From the NCBI GenBank assembly GCA_009103225.1, contig RHPI01001132.1, positions 337,985 through 401,984 on the forward strand: 64,000 nt of DNA. Reading direction: 5' to 3'. A model generated the notes under the pieces. It made no database searches. It was given only the letters and a program-made list of their open reading frames with translations, and was not told the DNA's origin. Source of the stretch: Chlorokybus atmophyticus. Lineage: Eukaryota; Streptophyta; Chlorokybophyceae; Chlorokybales; Chlorokybaceae. Positions 47,325-57,897 of this stretch are shown in pieces. The translations under genes and the position numbers were made by a program. Each line of letters starts with the position of its first letter. Within the stretch, counting starts at the first letter, position 1.

Positions 47325-48838
47325 GTGGGCACTAATGGCACGAAAACGGGATAGGGACACTCCCACGCCGTCACGCGTACAACCATCAAGACGTGCGCGC
47401 AGGGAAGCTGGCGCGTCGTCGACAGCGGCATTGTCGGACGCCACAAGTGGTGCTGCCTCGGCAGCCACAACCACTGCTGGGACGACGCCGTCGACGACAC
47501 CGTCGGCGTCCACACCGACCACGACAGCAGGTGTCAGCACTCTTGGCACCACGCTGTCCCCGGTGATGGAAAGCACCCACGCCGCAACAACCATGGTCGT
47601 CGGGTTCGAGGGTGGTGAATCCACCACTCCTGCCTCCATTGAAGCGACCACATCGGCCGCAACTGCTGCCACCCTCACAGCCGCCACCTCAGTAACGATG
47701 GCTGCTGCCGGTGCCACCACCATCGCCTCCAGTAGTGCTGCCACACCCACTGCACCACTTCCTAAGATTTGAACGGCACCGCCACCAGCACTTGACGTCA
47801 CACAGCAAGTGCCACGCGGACCACAAGCAGAACGCGCCTGGGCGTCGGTTCTACGCAACGTGGAGCCCACCACCATTGCGTGCGGACCAGGGGGGCAACG
47901 CACCACGCGCGTGGCACGCAATGATCGCATCTTGCCCCTACCACCTCCAGAGTACCACACGCTGCCAGAACCCACACAACAGCAGCTGGAGGATGAAATC
48001 CTCGCCGGCACTGCACCAGAGATGAGGGATCATCTCTTCGGGGTCACCTACCGGCGACCTGCAGTGTTAGAACTGGCCATTTAGTTGTTCTTCGCATTAC
48101 ACGCACGATTGCAGGGTGCACCCAATCAAACGCGGCAACCCATGCCCGCTCAGCAGATCGACTTCGAGCCCTCGCCACTGGACCCACTTGGACTCCAGCG
48201 CCACAAATACAAGACCTCGTGGTCACCATGTCAGACATCGCGCTGGGCGCTGATCCCGCTCTCCGGGGGCTCACTCCAGGCAGTCGTCAAGAGCGTTTCT
48301 CTGCCCTCGACCAGGCACATCGTTATCAGGTGGACCAAGCTGCCCAAGTGGACGCGCGCCGACAGGCGTATGAAGCAGCACACGCCGTTATCGTACCAAC
48401 CGTAGCTCTGGCAAATGTTGCCAGCGCCTCCACGGCGCTGACCACAGGGTACTCCACGGCAGTCGCCATCGAACACCCAAGACAAGCAACTGTTGCAGAC
48501 CAAGCAAGGGCGTTGGCGCAACAATTGAGGGGGGTAATCGCCCCGCTGCTGCCTCCTTTGGTCGGCGCTCGGACGCAAGTCGCTGCTGGTGCCACGGCCC
48601 CGTGTCGAACCGTCGACTCCTCTCCCACCCCGTACAACGAGGAGCAGGAGGATGCCACCATGGAAGTAGCATTGCAAGACCCAGCTGAACGGCGCTGGCG
48701 CGCACAGGTGGACGCACACGTCTTGCTCAGCCATCCATTGATCACCACGCGCTTCCCCAACTACCGAAGCCACAACAAGGTGCAGGACCACCATATGGTG
48801 GCCACTGGAGTGGTGGAGTTCCACACCAGACGCAGGTA
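47269..48838 (+). pseudogene. Ty3 element central region of unknown function
   Basis: After a further frame change (47,269-47,324 overlap) the frame continues EQDYQACYAARWALMARKR, a Thr/Ala/Ser-rich segment to 47,772, and a second piece (47,809-48,084, LPLPPPEYHTLPEPTQQQLE). From 48,219 the methyltransferase register opens with an Ala/Gln-rich helical segment. A retroviral-type protease would be expected here but no DTG or DSG active-site motif is visible. I cannot assign a function. Confidence 0.6.
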
Positions 48839-48839
48839 A

Positions 48840-49973
48840 CAGATTCCATACTATTACTGCGACCCAGACCCACACGCGCAAACGGTCCTCAAGCACCACT
48901 TACGCCAACTGCACGAAAGGTATTCACGTCAACTACCCCTCTCGGCGTTGCAAGGCAGCCTCAAAGCATTGCCACAAGACATCCGGCTGATCACCGAAGA
49001 TCACCTACTGTCCCTCGGCAACGTCGACCTATTAATAGCTGGGTGGGAATGTCAAGGGCACTCCAGGGCAAGCAAGGGACAAGGCCTCGAAAACCCTCGA
49101 TCCGGGCTGTTTTGGGAGCTGATGAGAATCATCCACCTCCTTCAACACCACCAGATCTCCAGACCCCTGGGGTACGTCATCGAAAATGTACGTTCAAAGG
49201 ACGACAAGCGTCCGCACGCGGCCTCCAGCTACCGACAAGTTTGCTCCATTCTAGGGCACCCACTCAAGGTGAACGCTGCACGACATGGCTCGCGCGCACA
49301 TCGTGTACGTGCCAAATGGACAAACTTGGCCGCCGTGGAGGAACTCGTGGCCGCAGAGTACACGCGCAGCGCTCGGCCGCGCAACTTGCTGGTCGATGAC
49401 ATCCTTGACCCCGGCCGCAAAGCACAACCTGTCCTGCGTCATGATCACCACCACTTCTACCCGTGCAATCAGCCCGGTCAGCCCCGTCGCGCACTCCCCA
49501 CATTGATGTCCTACCCGGGCTCCTACGCATTTCGGAACGGTGGTGACGGGATGATGTTTGATGCGACCACCAACAAGCTGGAGGAACCCAACGCACGCGA
49601 ACGTGAACGCGCCATGGGATTCTTCCCCAACAGCATCACGGGTTCATCGCTGACAGATAGTCAGCAATGCCAGCTGCTTGGCCGCGCCATGGAGCAGAAC
49701 AGCATGGTATGGCTGCTGGAGCTGAGCTTCGCATTGCAGGACCGCCACGTGTCCTTCGAGGATCTTGAACACTTGGCTGGGGGGTGGGCAAATCGCGTAG
49801 CCGATACCAAGGCAGCTCACACAGCCCTCGAGGTGGTCCACATGGAGGAGCAAGCAGCAGTGACAGTGGAGGACATTCCCGTGGTTGCCAATGCAACCTC
49901 CTGGGATCATGCCATTGGCCCGTTGGCCACAGAAGACACTCGAGAAAAGCTGGAGGCTCTCCTCAACAAATAA
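48840..49973 (+). pseudogene. C5 cytosine DNA methyltransferase domain in the Ty3 pol frame
   Basis: Motifs typical of C5-methyltransferases appear in order: an acidic motif II-like YYYCDPDPHAQTVLKHHL (about 48,849), motif IV as DLLIAGWECQGHSRASKG (near 49,026; the nucleophile Cys is kept but the usual Pro before it is Glu), RSGLFWELMRIIHLL, motif VI GYVIENVRSKD (near 49,170), a variable target-recognition region, and motifs IX-X with RERERAMGFFPNS and QCQLLGRAM (near 49,590-49,690). SAM-binding motif I (FxGxG), expected just before 48,849, is not visible; the sequence there is VVEFHTRRR and a TAA. The frame stops at 49,971 but continues in register into the RT. Probably inactive as it stands. 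Confidence 0.85.
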
Positions 49974-51701
49974 AGGAGCCAATCTCGCTTCAATGTGAAG
50001 GAATTGGGTACATGCTCAGTGTACCAGATGGACATCGAGCTGGTGGACACGGAGCCGGTGTTCCGGCGGCAATACAGGCTCTCCAAGTTGGAAGAGGACC
50101 TGGTGGAACAGAGATGTAAGGCGCTGCTTGATGCAGGCCTTATCGAAGAGTCCACATCGGACTTCGCGGCAACAACCGTCATGCCACTGAAGAAGGATTC
50201 AGCAGGCAACTGGACAGAGCGACGCATGTGTGGCGACTATCGCCCCCTCAACAACAAGACCAAGCAAGACCGGTACCCCATGCCCACAGCAGAGGGTATC
50301 TTTGATGATGTGGGAGACTGCACAGTCTTCAGCATCCTGGACATGCGTCAAGGGTACAACCAAATCGCCATTCAGGACGAGGACAAGCACAAGACCTCCT
50401 TCTGGGGCAACCGACAGTTGTACCAATGGAAGGTAATGCCGTTCGGGCTGAAGAATGCCCCCGCCAAGTTTCAATGCGTCATGGACAAGGCCTTGAAGGG
50501 GCTGGACTGCGCGCGGTGCTACATCGATGACATCCTCATCTTCAGCCGCAGCAACGAGGAGCATCTTCAGCACATCGAAGCGGTGCTGGAACGACTCAAG
50601 GGAGTGGGGATGACCGTACACCCCGACAAGCGTACCTTCTTCACCCACAAGGTGCCGTAGTACTTAGGGCACATAATTGTGCCCCATGGTGTGTATGTGC
50701 AGCAGGCAAAAGTAGAGGCTCTGGCAGCTATCCCCGCCCCGACAGACCTCACACGTCTGCGCGCTTTCTTGGGACTTGCCAACTACTATCGCCGGTTCGT
50801 GAAGGACTTCGCGAAGATCGCAAGGCCCCTCAACGAGCTACTGAAGAAGGAGGTGGAGTTCGCATGGAAGGAGCCGCAACAGCAGGCCTTCGAGGAGCTG
50901 AAGAGCAGGCTCACCACCGCTCCCATCCTTCAACGTCCGGACTACGCCAAGCCTTTCATCCTTCACACCGACTGGAGCAAGCTGGGGATGGGAGCGGTGC
51001 TGGTGCAGCACGATGAGAACAAGAAGGAGCCGGTGGTGTCATACGCCAGCCGAAGCAACAACGTCGCCGAGGCCAACTACAGCAGCTACGAAGGGGAGTG
51101 CCTCGCTGCAGTGTGGGCCATCTCCTTCTTCCGACCTTTCCTCTTTGGTCGGCAGTTCCAACTGATCACCGATCATCACCCCCTCAAGTGGCTAATGACC
51201 AACCAACATCTGACAGGGAAACTTGCTCGATGGGCCCTGCTGTTGCAGGAATACGACTTCGAGATCGACCACCGCGCTGGCCTCACCAACCAAGACGCCG
51301 ATGGCCTCAGTCGCAATCCTCACCTCAGCACCAACGACGCAACTGGAGCTCGGCCTGAGCTCGTCCCTGCAGCAACAGCCCCCACCATGGCAGCCATGTT
51401 TGCTGCTGCCGCGTTGCGCTCAGGGCGCAAGACCAACACCACGGCCTCAGTAGTGGCAGAGGAAATTCTTGCCCTTGAGCCTATCGGCCCTGCGGCAACC
51501 ACACCCTTGGGAGACGCCCACGCAGCCGACATTGACGTCGATAACACAGAGCTGGCGCCCACTGACACCAGGCAGGACATATGGCAGGACAAGCCATCAC
51601 TCTCCTTTCTTCAAAGTGGCCAGCTTCCCTCCGGCATGAGCGCTCGAGAAAAAGACCGAGTCAACCGAAAAAAAAAAACAAAACGCACCCGTCACTATTG
51701 A
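49974..51701 (+). pseudogene. Ty3 reverse transcriptase and RNase H
   Basis: RT motifs: FRRQYRLSKLEEDLV, CGDYRPLNNKTKQDRYPMP, FSILDMRQGYNQI, KVMPFGLKNAPAKFQ and the catalytic YIDDILIFSR (near 50,523). A single TAG at 50,658 falls just before YLGHIIVPHG. The connection and RNase H follow: LRAFLGLANYYRRFV, FILHTDWSKLGMGAVLVQ, EGECLAAVWAI, LITDHHPLKWL and NQDADGLSR. All RT and RNase H acidic residues appear intact, so decay is recent or the stop is an error. The register ends at 51,699 after an AAAAAAAAA run (51,670). Confidence 0.92.
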
Positions 51702-52769
51702 TGGGCAGGCGACAAGCTGTATCGCCGCTTCCAGGACGAAGATAAGGAAGTGGCGACACCGGTCACGCGCGAGGGCATCATCACTTCCCTCTACACTGAG
51801 CTTGGACACTTCGGTGTCAAGCGTACAGTCAGCCTAGTGAGGGCACAATATTGGTGGTATGGGTTAACAAAACAGGTGCAGGGGTTTGTCAGCCACTGCC
51901 AGCAGTGTGACATGGTGCGCGCCAGCCTCAACACGCGTAGCGCCACCTTGCACCCACTCCCCATCTCCGGTCTCTTTTACCGATGGGGACTCGACATCTT
52001 GGGGGACTTGGCACCCTCAGCGCGTGGCAACCGTTACATCCTGGTCATGATTGAGCACTTCTCCAAATGGGTGGAGCTGGTACCATTACCCGACAAGAGC
52101 AGCAGGGGGGTGTCTCAAGCCTTCCTCTCTCACGTTCTCAGCCGATTTGGCAGCTGCGCCGAGGTCATCACTGACCAAGGTACTGAGTTCAGAGGGGAAT
52201 TCGACACCCTCTTGGACAAATGTTACATCGACCACCGCCGTACCTCGCGTGATCACCCTCAAGCAGACGGCCTCGCCGAGCGTACAGTACAGACCATCGA
52301 GAAGGCACTCCGCAAGTACGTGCTGGAGTACGAGAAGAACACTTGGGATGATCACCTCCCGTGGGTGGCCCTCGGATATCGATTGTCAAAGCAGGCGGTT
52401 CTGCGGGAGTACAGCCCGTACTACCTGCTGTTCGGGCGACCACCATTGCTCCCCTTCCGCGCGCAGCAGGAGGTGGATCGCGTCGTGAACAACCTCGACG
52501 ACCCTGACTGGATGCACCACGACATCACCACGCGCGCCGCGCTTTTCGAGCGCACCATCCCCATGGCCTTCAACAACCTGCGCATCGCGCAGCATCGCGA
52601 CACGCTGCGCTACGAGCGCGTATGCAGCGGCTTCTACAAGGAGCGCCAACGGAGGTTCCAAGCGGGGGACTTTGCCTATCGCATGGCAGCCACCAAAGGA
52701 GCGCGCTTGACACGCGCTTGACACGCGCTTGACACCTCCGTAGGCCGCACCGTCTACAAGGTACTCAAC
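51702..52769 (+). pseudogene. Ty3 integrase (DDE type)
   Basis: The zinc-binding N terminus keeps GHFGVKRT and CQQCD, but the first His of the HHCC motif is not seen. The catalytic triad is visible: Asp in WGLDILGDL, Asp in VITDQGTEFRGEF and Glu in HPQADGLAERTVQTIEKAL. A GPY/F-like C-terminal region follows. The frame is broken at 52,719 inside a triplicated 11-bp unit (52,703-52,735) and resumes in the same register with VGRTVYKVLNVYPTGVLDLL. Confidence 0.9.
52703..52735 (+). repeat. Three perfect tandem copies of an 11-bp unit
   Basis: GCGCTTGACAC is repeated three times without change. The copies sit between the integrase core and its C-terminal region and introduce the TGA at 52,719. The 33-bp array keeps the flanks in one register. 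Confidence 0.9.
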
Positions 52770-53078
52770 GTGTACCCCACAGGGGTGCTGGACCTCCTTG
52801 GTCAAAACGGAGAGAGGTTGAAGGACAACATGGTGAACTGTGCGCCATGTCACCTTCCTTACGTAGCCGGCTTCGGGCGTATCCAGCACCCTCGTCCCGC
52901 GCGCAGCACACGCTGTGAACGCTGCGGCAGCGCCGGCGACGACGCATTCATGATGCTCTGCGATGGCTGCAACAAGGGCCTACATTGCTACTGCCCCGAG
53001 CCACCTCTGGACGCGATACCTATGGAGGAGTATTGGTGCGACGATTGCCGTACCAACGGCCCTCCTCACTTGCGCTAG
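52770..53078 (+). pseudogene. PHD zinc finger at the C terminus of the Ty3 polyprotein
   Basis: In register with integrase, the frame ends in a Cys4-His-Cys3 pattern: CERCGS, MMLCDGCNKGLHCYC and YWCDDC, then a short tail and a TAG at 53,076. All eight zinc ligands and the aromatic/LCDGC core of a PHD finger are present. PHD fingers read histone H3 tails; at this position it would replace the chromodomain used by chromoviruses to choose integration sites (inference). Confidence 0.88.
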
Positions 53079-54540
53079 CAGCTGAGGTCTGGAGCTGGAA
53101 CCTCCCTCAGAGCCCAAGGGGGGGTGGCTTGTTGACTTTGTGTGCTACAGCACAACATGTACACTAGGGAGAACACCGACTCCACCTGCCCGTACTACCC
53201 AGCAGCAGCAGACCAGCTGCACAAAGCACTTGTCACCATGAGGGTTGGGGTCATCTTTTGCTTTTGCTGCACGTTGCACAGGTGGCGCAGCAGCATGTCC
53301 AGCACAGCATGGCTGTCCATGCAGCTGTCCGAGACAGCGTGACCCTCGACTCCCCTCGACCCGACACCCATGACAGCGAGACGACCAATGTAATGATGTA
53401 AGCCATCGTTGCTCTGCTGCCATTTGACTCCGCACCTATATTGTTTCGCTACGCTTGTCATGCTACCATGTGCTTTGCACAGTCTCACTATGTGCTTAAA
53501 ATCATAGCAACAATGTTCATGGCGGGAGACATTGAGGAGCTTGCACACAAGTATGCACACGCACTGGCACATGCGTGCACTCATGCACACATCATGTGCA
53601 CAATAATTGTCCTCGTATTCGCACAAGCATGCCGGCGTGCAAACCACTCACATAGCTGCACTATATAAACATGCATATGCACACACACGCACCACTTGCA
53701 AGTAGACGCGCGCATGCTACTTCTACTTCATGCACAACACGCATGTAACTTGTTATTGAATTAGGCTTGATAGCGTTACTCATGTAATAGGTCTAAACAT
53801 ATCTTGTTACCATGCAGCAGTTGTTGAGCACACAGCCTAAAGCGGGATGCCAATGGCAGAAGAGGTGCGTGGCGGGTTTCGTCAAGGAGCCGGTGGGGGT
53901 GGAGTCGTATACAAAGCTCAGTATCGACATGTCTTATAACACTGTCTAGATTTGCATGTGGTGCTTGTGCTAGTTGGGTGGACATACGTATGTTCACTAT
54001 ATAAACATGTCGGTTATGTACCGTTTGCCTAGCAGTAGGTAGGCCTGAGTGCTCAACACAGATATTATTGCACCGATTGCATATGTTATGGTAATCTGGA
54101 CGGCATGCGCTATGCATGGCTGGTTTGCAATCTATACTATGTATTTTCGAGTCTGAAGTAGCTTTTTATATGCACATTAAATGGGCACCGAAGGCATCTG
54201 AAGTCTATATGCAAACATCTATAAAGCAGTTGCCACAGTTTGGAAAAAAGGTGAATATTCCTTGACAATTGCGTCTAGGATCACATTATCAGCTTGTATA
54301 TTTGGGCTGCTATTGTTTATGAATTAATTACCTATATCGGAAACACATTTGATTGTGTTATGAATACAAATGTTTTAACAATAAGCTATTATTGGCTATC
54401 CATAATAACCACACGGTTAACTGTGTTAGAGACACAAATGTCTTTGCATAGACATTTGTTTAAATATGTAAACAACTGTGTAAAATGCCGCAGACTTTTT
54501 ATGCCAGTTGTTGGGGGAGGGAATGACAAAGCTTAAGCGT
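53079..54540. other. Region between the Ty3 element and LINE copy 3
   Basis: Contains the possible polypurine tract at 53,116-53,127 and whatever remains of the 3' LTR. No protein domain recognised. From about 54,130 to 54,520 the sequence is AT-rich. Confidence 0.45.
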
Positions 54541-55264
54541 CCAAAGCGCTGCACGGTGGAGCGCAAGAACGGGAGGATCTTGGGACGGAAGCCCAGCAGC
54601 GTCACCCTGAACGGGGGGAGCGATCTTCATACAAATTGTAGATTTGCACCAAATGTCCACTGCAGAGGGGGAGAGCACGACGTTGCGCTTTCGTCCACAC
54701 ATGTGTGCCCCGGGAGATCGAAGAGAAAACGCATCGAATCTCTTCCCCTACCAGCGTATACATAGACTGAAACAAGGTTCCGCCCATGCCATCAGCCTTC
54801 ACGATATGCAACCATGCCAAGCGTGTGCTCGCGACCGGATTCATGGCAGGAGTGAAGGGAAATCGAAACACCAAAGCGCAGGATGCGAGAACATGCGTCC
54901 AATCATCATAGTGCGGGGGGTGCGCAGAAATAGCAAACTCATCTACAGTGTCCGGATAGTCTATTGTGTACAAGTCAAGCAGCACATGAAAATATGGAAA
55001 GGCACTCAAATGTATTCAGGGGGCCCCTTGCGGGGCCCCCAAAATACAGCCGGGAGAGGCGGTGAGCATGGCCGAAGCAAGTTTGGGAGCAGCGTTGCCC
55101 TTCACAATTTGCGTCCTGAGAACTCGCGTGCCCGGAGGCACGTGGGCAAGGGGGGCCCATGGAGCGGGCCACTTCCTTTGGAGAGGCATTATTTGCATCC
55201 AGCATCTCCTCCTGCTGACCCATCAGCGGAATTTCCTTCGCTCCCATCGCTAATCTCCAACTAG
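54540..55264 (-). mobile_element. LINE copy 3, ORF1 fragment
   Basis: The minus frame 55,009-54,602 encodes DDWTHVLASCALVFRFPFTP, TRLAWLHIVKADG and GEEIRCVFSS, aligning with ORF1 of copy 1 (DWREALRSCTLIFTFVFTP, ARIAWLQSVCADG, GELHCVFTS). A GC-rich hairpin (55,019-55,040) lies about 120 bases upstream of the DW motif, as a similar hairpin does in copy 1. No ORF2 follows, so it is a fragment or a diverged subfamily. Confidence 0.72.
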
Positions 55265-55284
55265 GGAGAGCAGGGGGGGGGGGG

Positions 55285-55598
55285 NNNNNNNNNNNNNNNN
55301 NNNNNNNNNNNNNNNNNNNNNNNNNNNNNNNNNNNNNNNNNNNNNNNNNNNNNNNNNNNNNNNNNNNNNNNNNNNNNNNNNNNNNNNNNNNNNNNNNNNN
55401 NNNNNNNNNNNNNNNNNNNNNNNNNNNNNNNNNNNNNNNNNNNNNNNNNNNNNNNNNNNNNNNNNNNNNNNNNNNNNNNNNNNNNNNNNNNNNNNNNNNN
55501 NNNNNNNNNNNNNNNNNNNNNNNNNNNNNNNNNNNNNNNNNNNNNNNNNNNNNNNNNNNNNNNNNNNNNNNNNNNNNNNNNNNNNNNNNNNNNNNNNN
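55285..55598. other. Assembly gap (314 N) after a poly-G run
   Basis: Twelve Gs (55,273-55,284) lead directly into the Ns. Confidence 0.98.
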
Positions 55599-55998
55599 CC
55601 GCCGATCTTTCAATTTGCCGCCAACGACGCCCCCCCTCTCGCCGCCGCCGCCGCCTCTGTGTTTTAAACTCCACCCCCTTTTTACATTGGTAACTTCATA
55701 AAAGTTGCTAGAGCAATGATTTATTGGTTTGTTACCGTGACTTATAGCTAAATCTCAGGTGATGCCCAGCGCTAGGCATGGGCTAGAGGTTTCTTGTGCA
55801 AGCTGGTACTTGTACTTGTACTCCAGGACATGTTGTCCTGGAGTCAGCAGGATTCCAAACAGGACCTCTCGATGCAGGTTCAGGAATTAGGTCTTTCCTT
55901 CGCGAAGGCGGCGGCAGCGTTGGCGGCGAGGCCCGTGGTGGCGTCTTCGGCGTCTTCGGCGTCACGGGCCTCACCGCCAACGCCGTGTCTCAGCAGAC

Positions 55999-57187
55999 AT
56001 GCGCCCACCGCAGAGAGGAGGGCGGGGTGGGTTTGGCGGGAGGGGAGGGGGCTTCGGCGGCAGGGGCGGCTTCGGTGGTAGAGGCGGCGGCAGGGGAGGC
56101 TTCAACAGAGGCTATGATGACGGCCCGCCAGACACTGTTGTGGGTACGCTGTTGTCGTTGTCGTTGTTGCTGCTGTTGCCTCTGCTGGCTTGCTTGGCTG
56201 GGGGGGGATGAACCCTTTTTCCTGTGCACGTATTGACCGAGCTCGAAAAACCGAGCGTTGCGGATGTTAGGATCTGAGCCAAGCATGAAGCCAATCACTT
56301 GATGGAATTAAGTAACTGTTCTGATCAAGTTGGTCTGAGATAGTGTTGTGTTGCATTCTTTCTTCAGATGTGGGCACATTCGTGCATGCGTGCGAGGGCG
56401 AGGCAGTGTGCCGGTTGACCAATGAGAAGATCCCTTATTTTAATGGACCCATTTACCTGGAAAATAAGACTCAAATAGGCAAGGTTGAGGAGATATTCGG
56501 CCCCATCAATGAAGCGGTAAAACGCCTCTTGAAACCCACTGTCGTGCTCATGTTCATGTTGATGAGGTCGTTGTCATGACACTTATGCTTGTGCACAGTT
56601 TTTCAGTGTGAAGATGCAAGAAGGCATTGTGGCCACATCATACGTTGCCGGCGACAAGTTCTTCATCAGCCCGGACAAGCTTCTGCCAATGGACCGCTTC
56701 CTACCAAAGCCTCCGTAAGTTACACATACGCAAACTCTGCATTACACGCCGGTCACTCTATGCGCATATGTAATGAACAACCCGAGTGTGTGGTTGACCC
56801 TTGTGACTGTACTTACTGTTGTCTCCAACAGTGGCTCTGGTGGTGCTGGCGGCAGAGGCGGCGGGCGCGGAGGAGGTATGCATATTGCGAATTATTGGAC
56901 TGCATGTCTTCAAGTAGTGGGCTTGCTCACACACATACATGTCAAACCACAGGTGACTTATTATCATATGTTGTTGCGCAGGGCGGGGACGAGGTGGACC
57001 ACGTGGAGGCGGACGTGGCGGAGGATTCAGGGGAGGTGGTGGAGGCTTTAGGGGAGGAGGTGGTGGAGGGTTTAGGGGAGGAGGGGGAGGTGGTTTTAGA
57101 GGAGGGGGAGGAGGTGGATTCAGAGGGGGTGGGGGAGGTGGGTTTAGAGGACGGGGTGGTGGCGGGTTCAGGGGCCGAGGAGGTTAG
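55999..57187 (+). CDS. GAR1: GAR1, H/ACA snoRNP subunit
   Basis: GAR1 is a core protein of H/ACA ribonucleoproteins, which pseudouridylate rRNA and snRNA in the nucleolus. Five exons join in frame: 55999-56143, 56368-56516, 56599-56714, 56832-56875, 56982-57187, giving 219 residues. The N-terminal RGG domain starts [17 protein letters not shown]. The conserved core has [50 protein letters not shown] and [14 protein letters not shown]. The C-terminal RGG tail is a series of GGGFRGGGG repeats encoded by exon 5. The flanking RGG domains and core match eukaryotic GAR1 in order and length. Intron donors include GTACGC, GTAAAA, GTAAGT and GTATGC. Confidence 0.96.
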
Positions 57188-57897
57188 AGATAGGTTGAAT
57201 AGGTCAGAGATAGCTAGTTGGCCAGATGGCGAGTTGGCCACTACTGCTGTGGATCTTTGTACAGCACTTGCATATGTGGCTTTCTGGTCTTCTGCACTGT
57301 AGAAAGTGTGGACGGTGCTCGTGTTAGTCACTGCATGCATCTTACTAGCGCTTACCCGGTTCGCACTGGCCAAGCTAAATGTCATGCATAGTGGCCAACA
57401 CTAATCTTCATGCCATGCGGTGTTGGCATGCCAGGAGGTTGAGGGTTGATGCGTTACGGTGTGGTGAACTGGCCACGCCTGCACACGCTGGTGCTTTTTT
57501 GCATACATGCACGCCTTTGGCAAGAATTGACAGGAGTGACATCAATACATCAGCAGAGGTAGACACCAGCAGACCTCATGCGTGCAACTATGTGCGATAC
57601 CATGGGCTGCCAGTACATCTTTGTTACACTGTACAACAACCAGCACGCTCGCTACAAGTCGTGGTATCAATGCTCATGACAGTTGGCACAATGACACAGC
57701 CCTCCTGCTGCCTCCACTGGACAGACACAATCCCAACCATGCCAGTCACTGACAGGCAATTCCGCTAAGTACTACGCACGGCGAGACATTACATCACACG
57801 TGGCTGCCTGACTGGACTTTGTGCAAGCCACACTTGATTACAGGCAATTGGTCAACAATGTACACACAATACTCAACAACCAAGGCGAGTCCCTACT
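57188..57897. other. Convergent intergenic region of GAR1 and the DUF3172 gene
   Basis: Expected to hold both 3' UTRs. No coding domain recognised. Confidence 0.6.

Larger units (their letters stand above)
45000..53140 (+). mobile_element. Ty3-type LTR retrotransposon carrying a DNA methyltransferase and a PHD finger
   Basis: Order on the plus strand: gag with two zinc knuckles, a low-complexity and unknown central region, a C5-methyltransferase domain, reverse transcriptase, RNase H, DDE integrase, PHD finger, and a purine run (AAGGGGGGGTGG, 53,116-53,127) that may be the polypurine tract. RT before integrase is the Ty3/Metaviridae order. From 48,219 to 53,078 all recognisable domains share one reading frame, interrupted by stops at 48,837, 49,971, 50,658, 51,699 and 52,719. 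No aspartic protease (DTG/DSG) was found. LTR ends are not determined, so the outer limits are approximate. Confidence 0.85.

Noticed and set aside
45292-53138. A shared 15-bp word (GTGGCTTGTTGACTT) at 45,292-45,306 and 53,124-53,138, the latter right after the candidate polypurine tract, as LTR starts
   Set aside because: The sequences diverge immediately after the word and no primer-binding site follows, so it is not enough to call an LTR pair.
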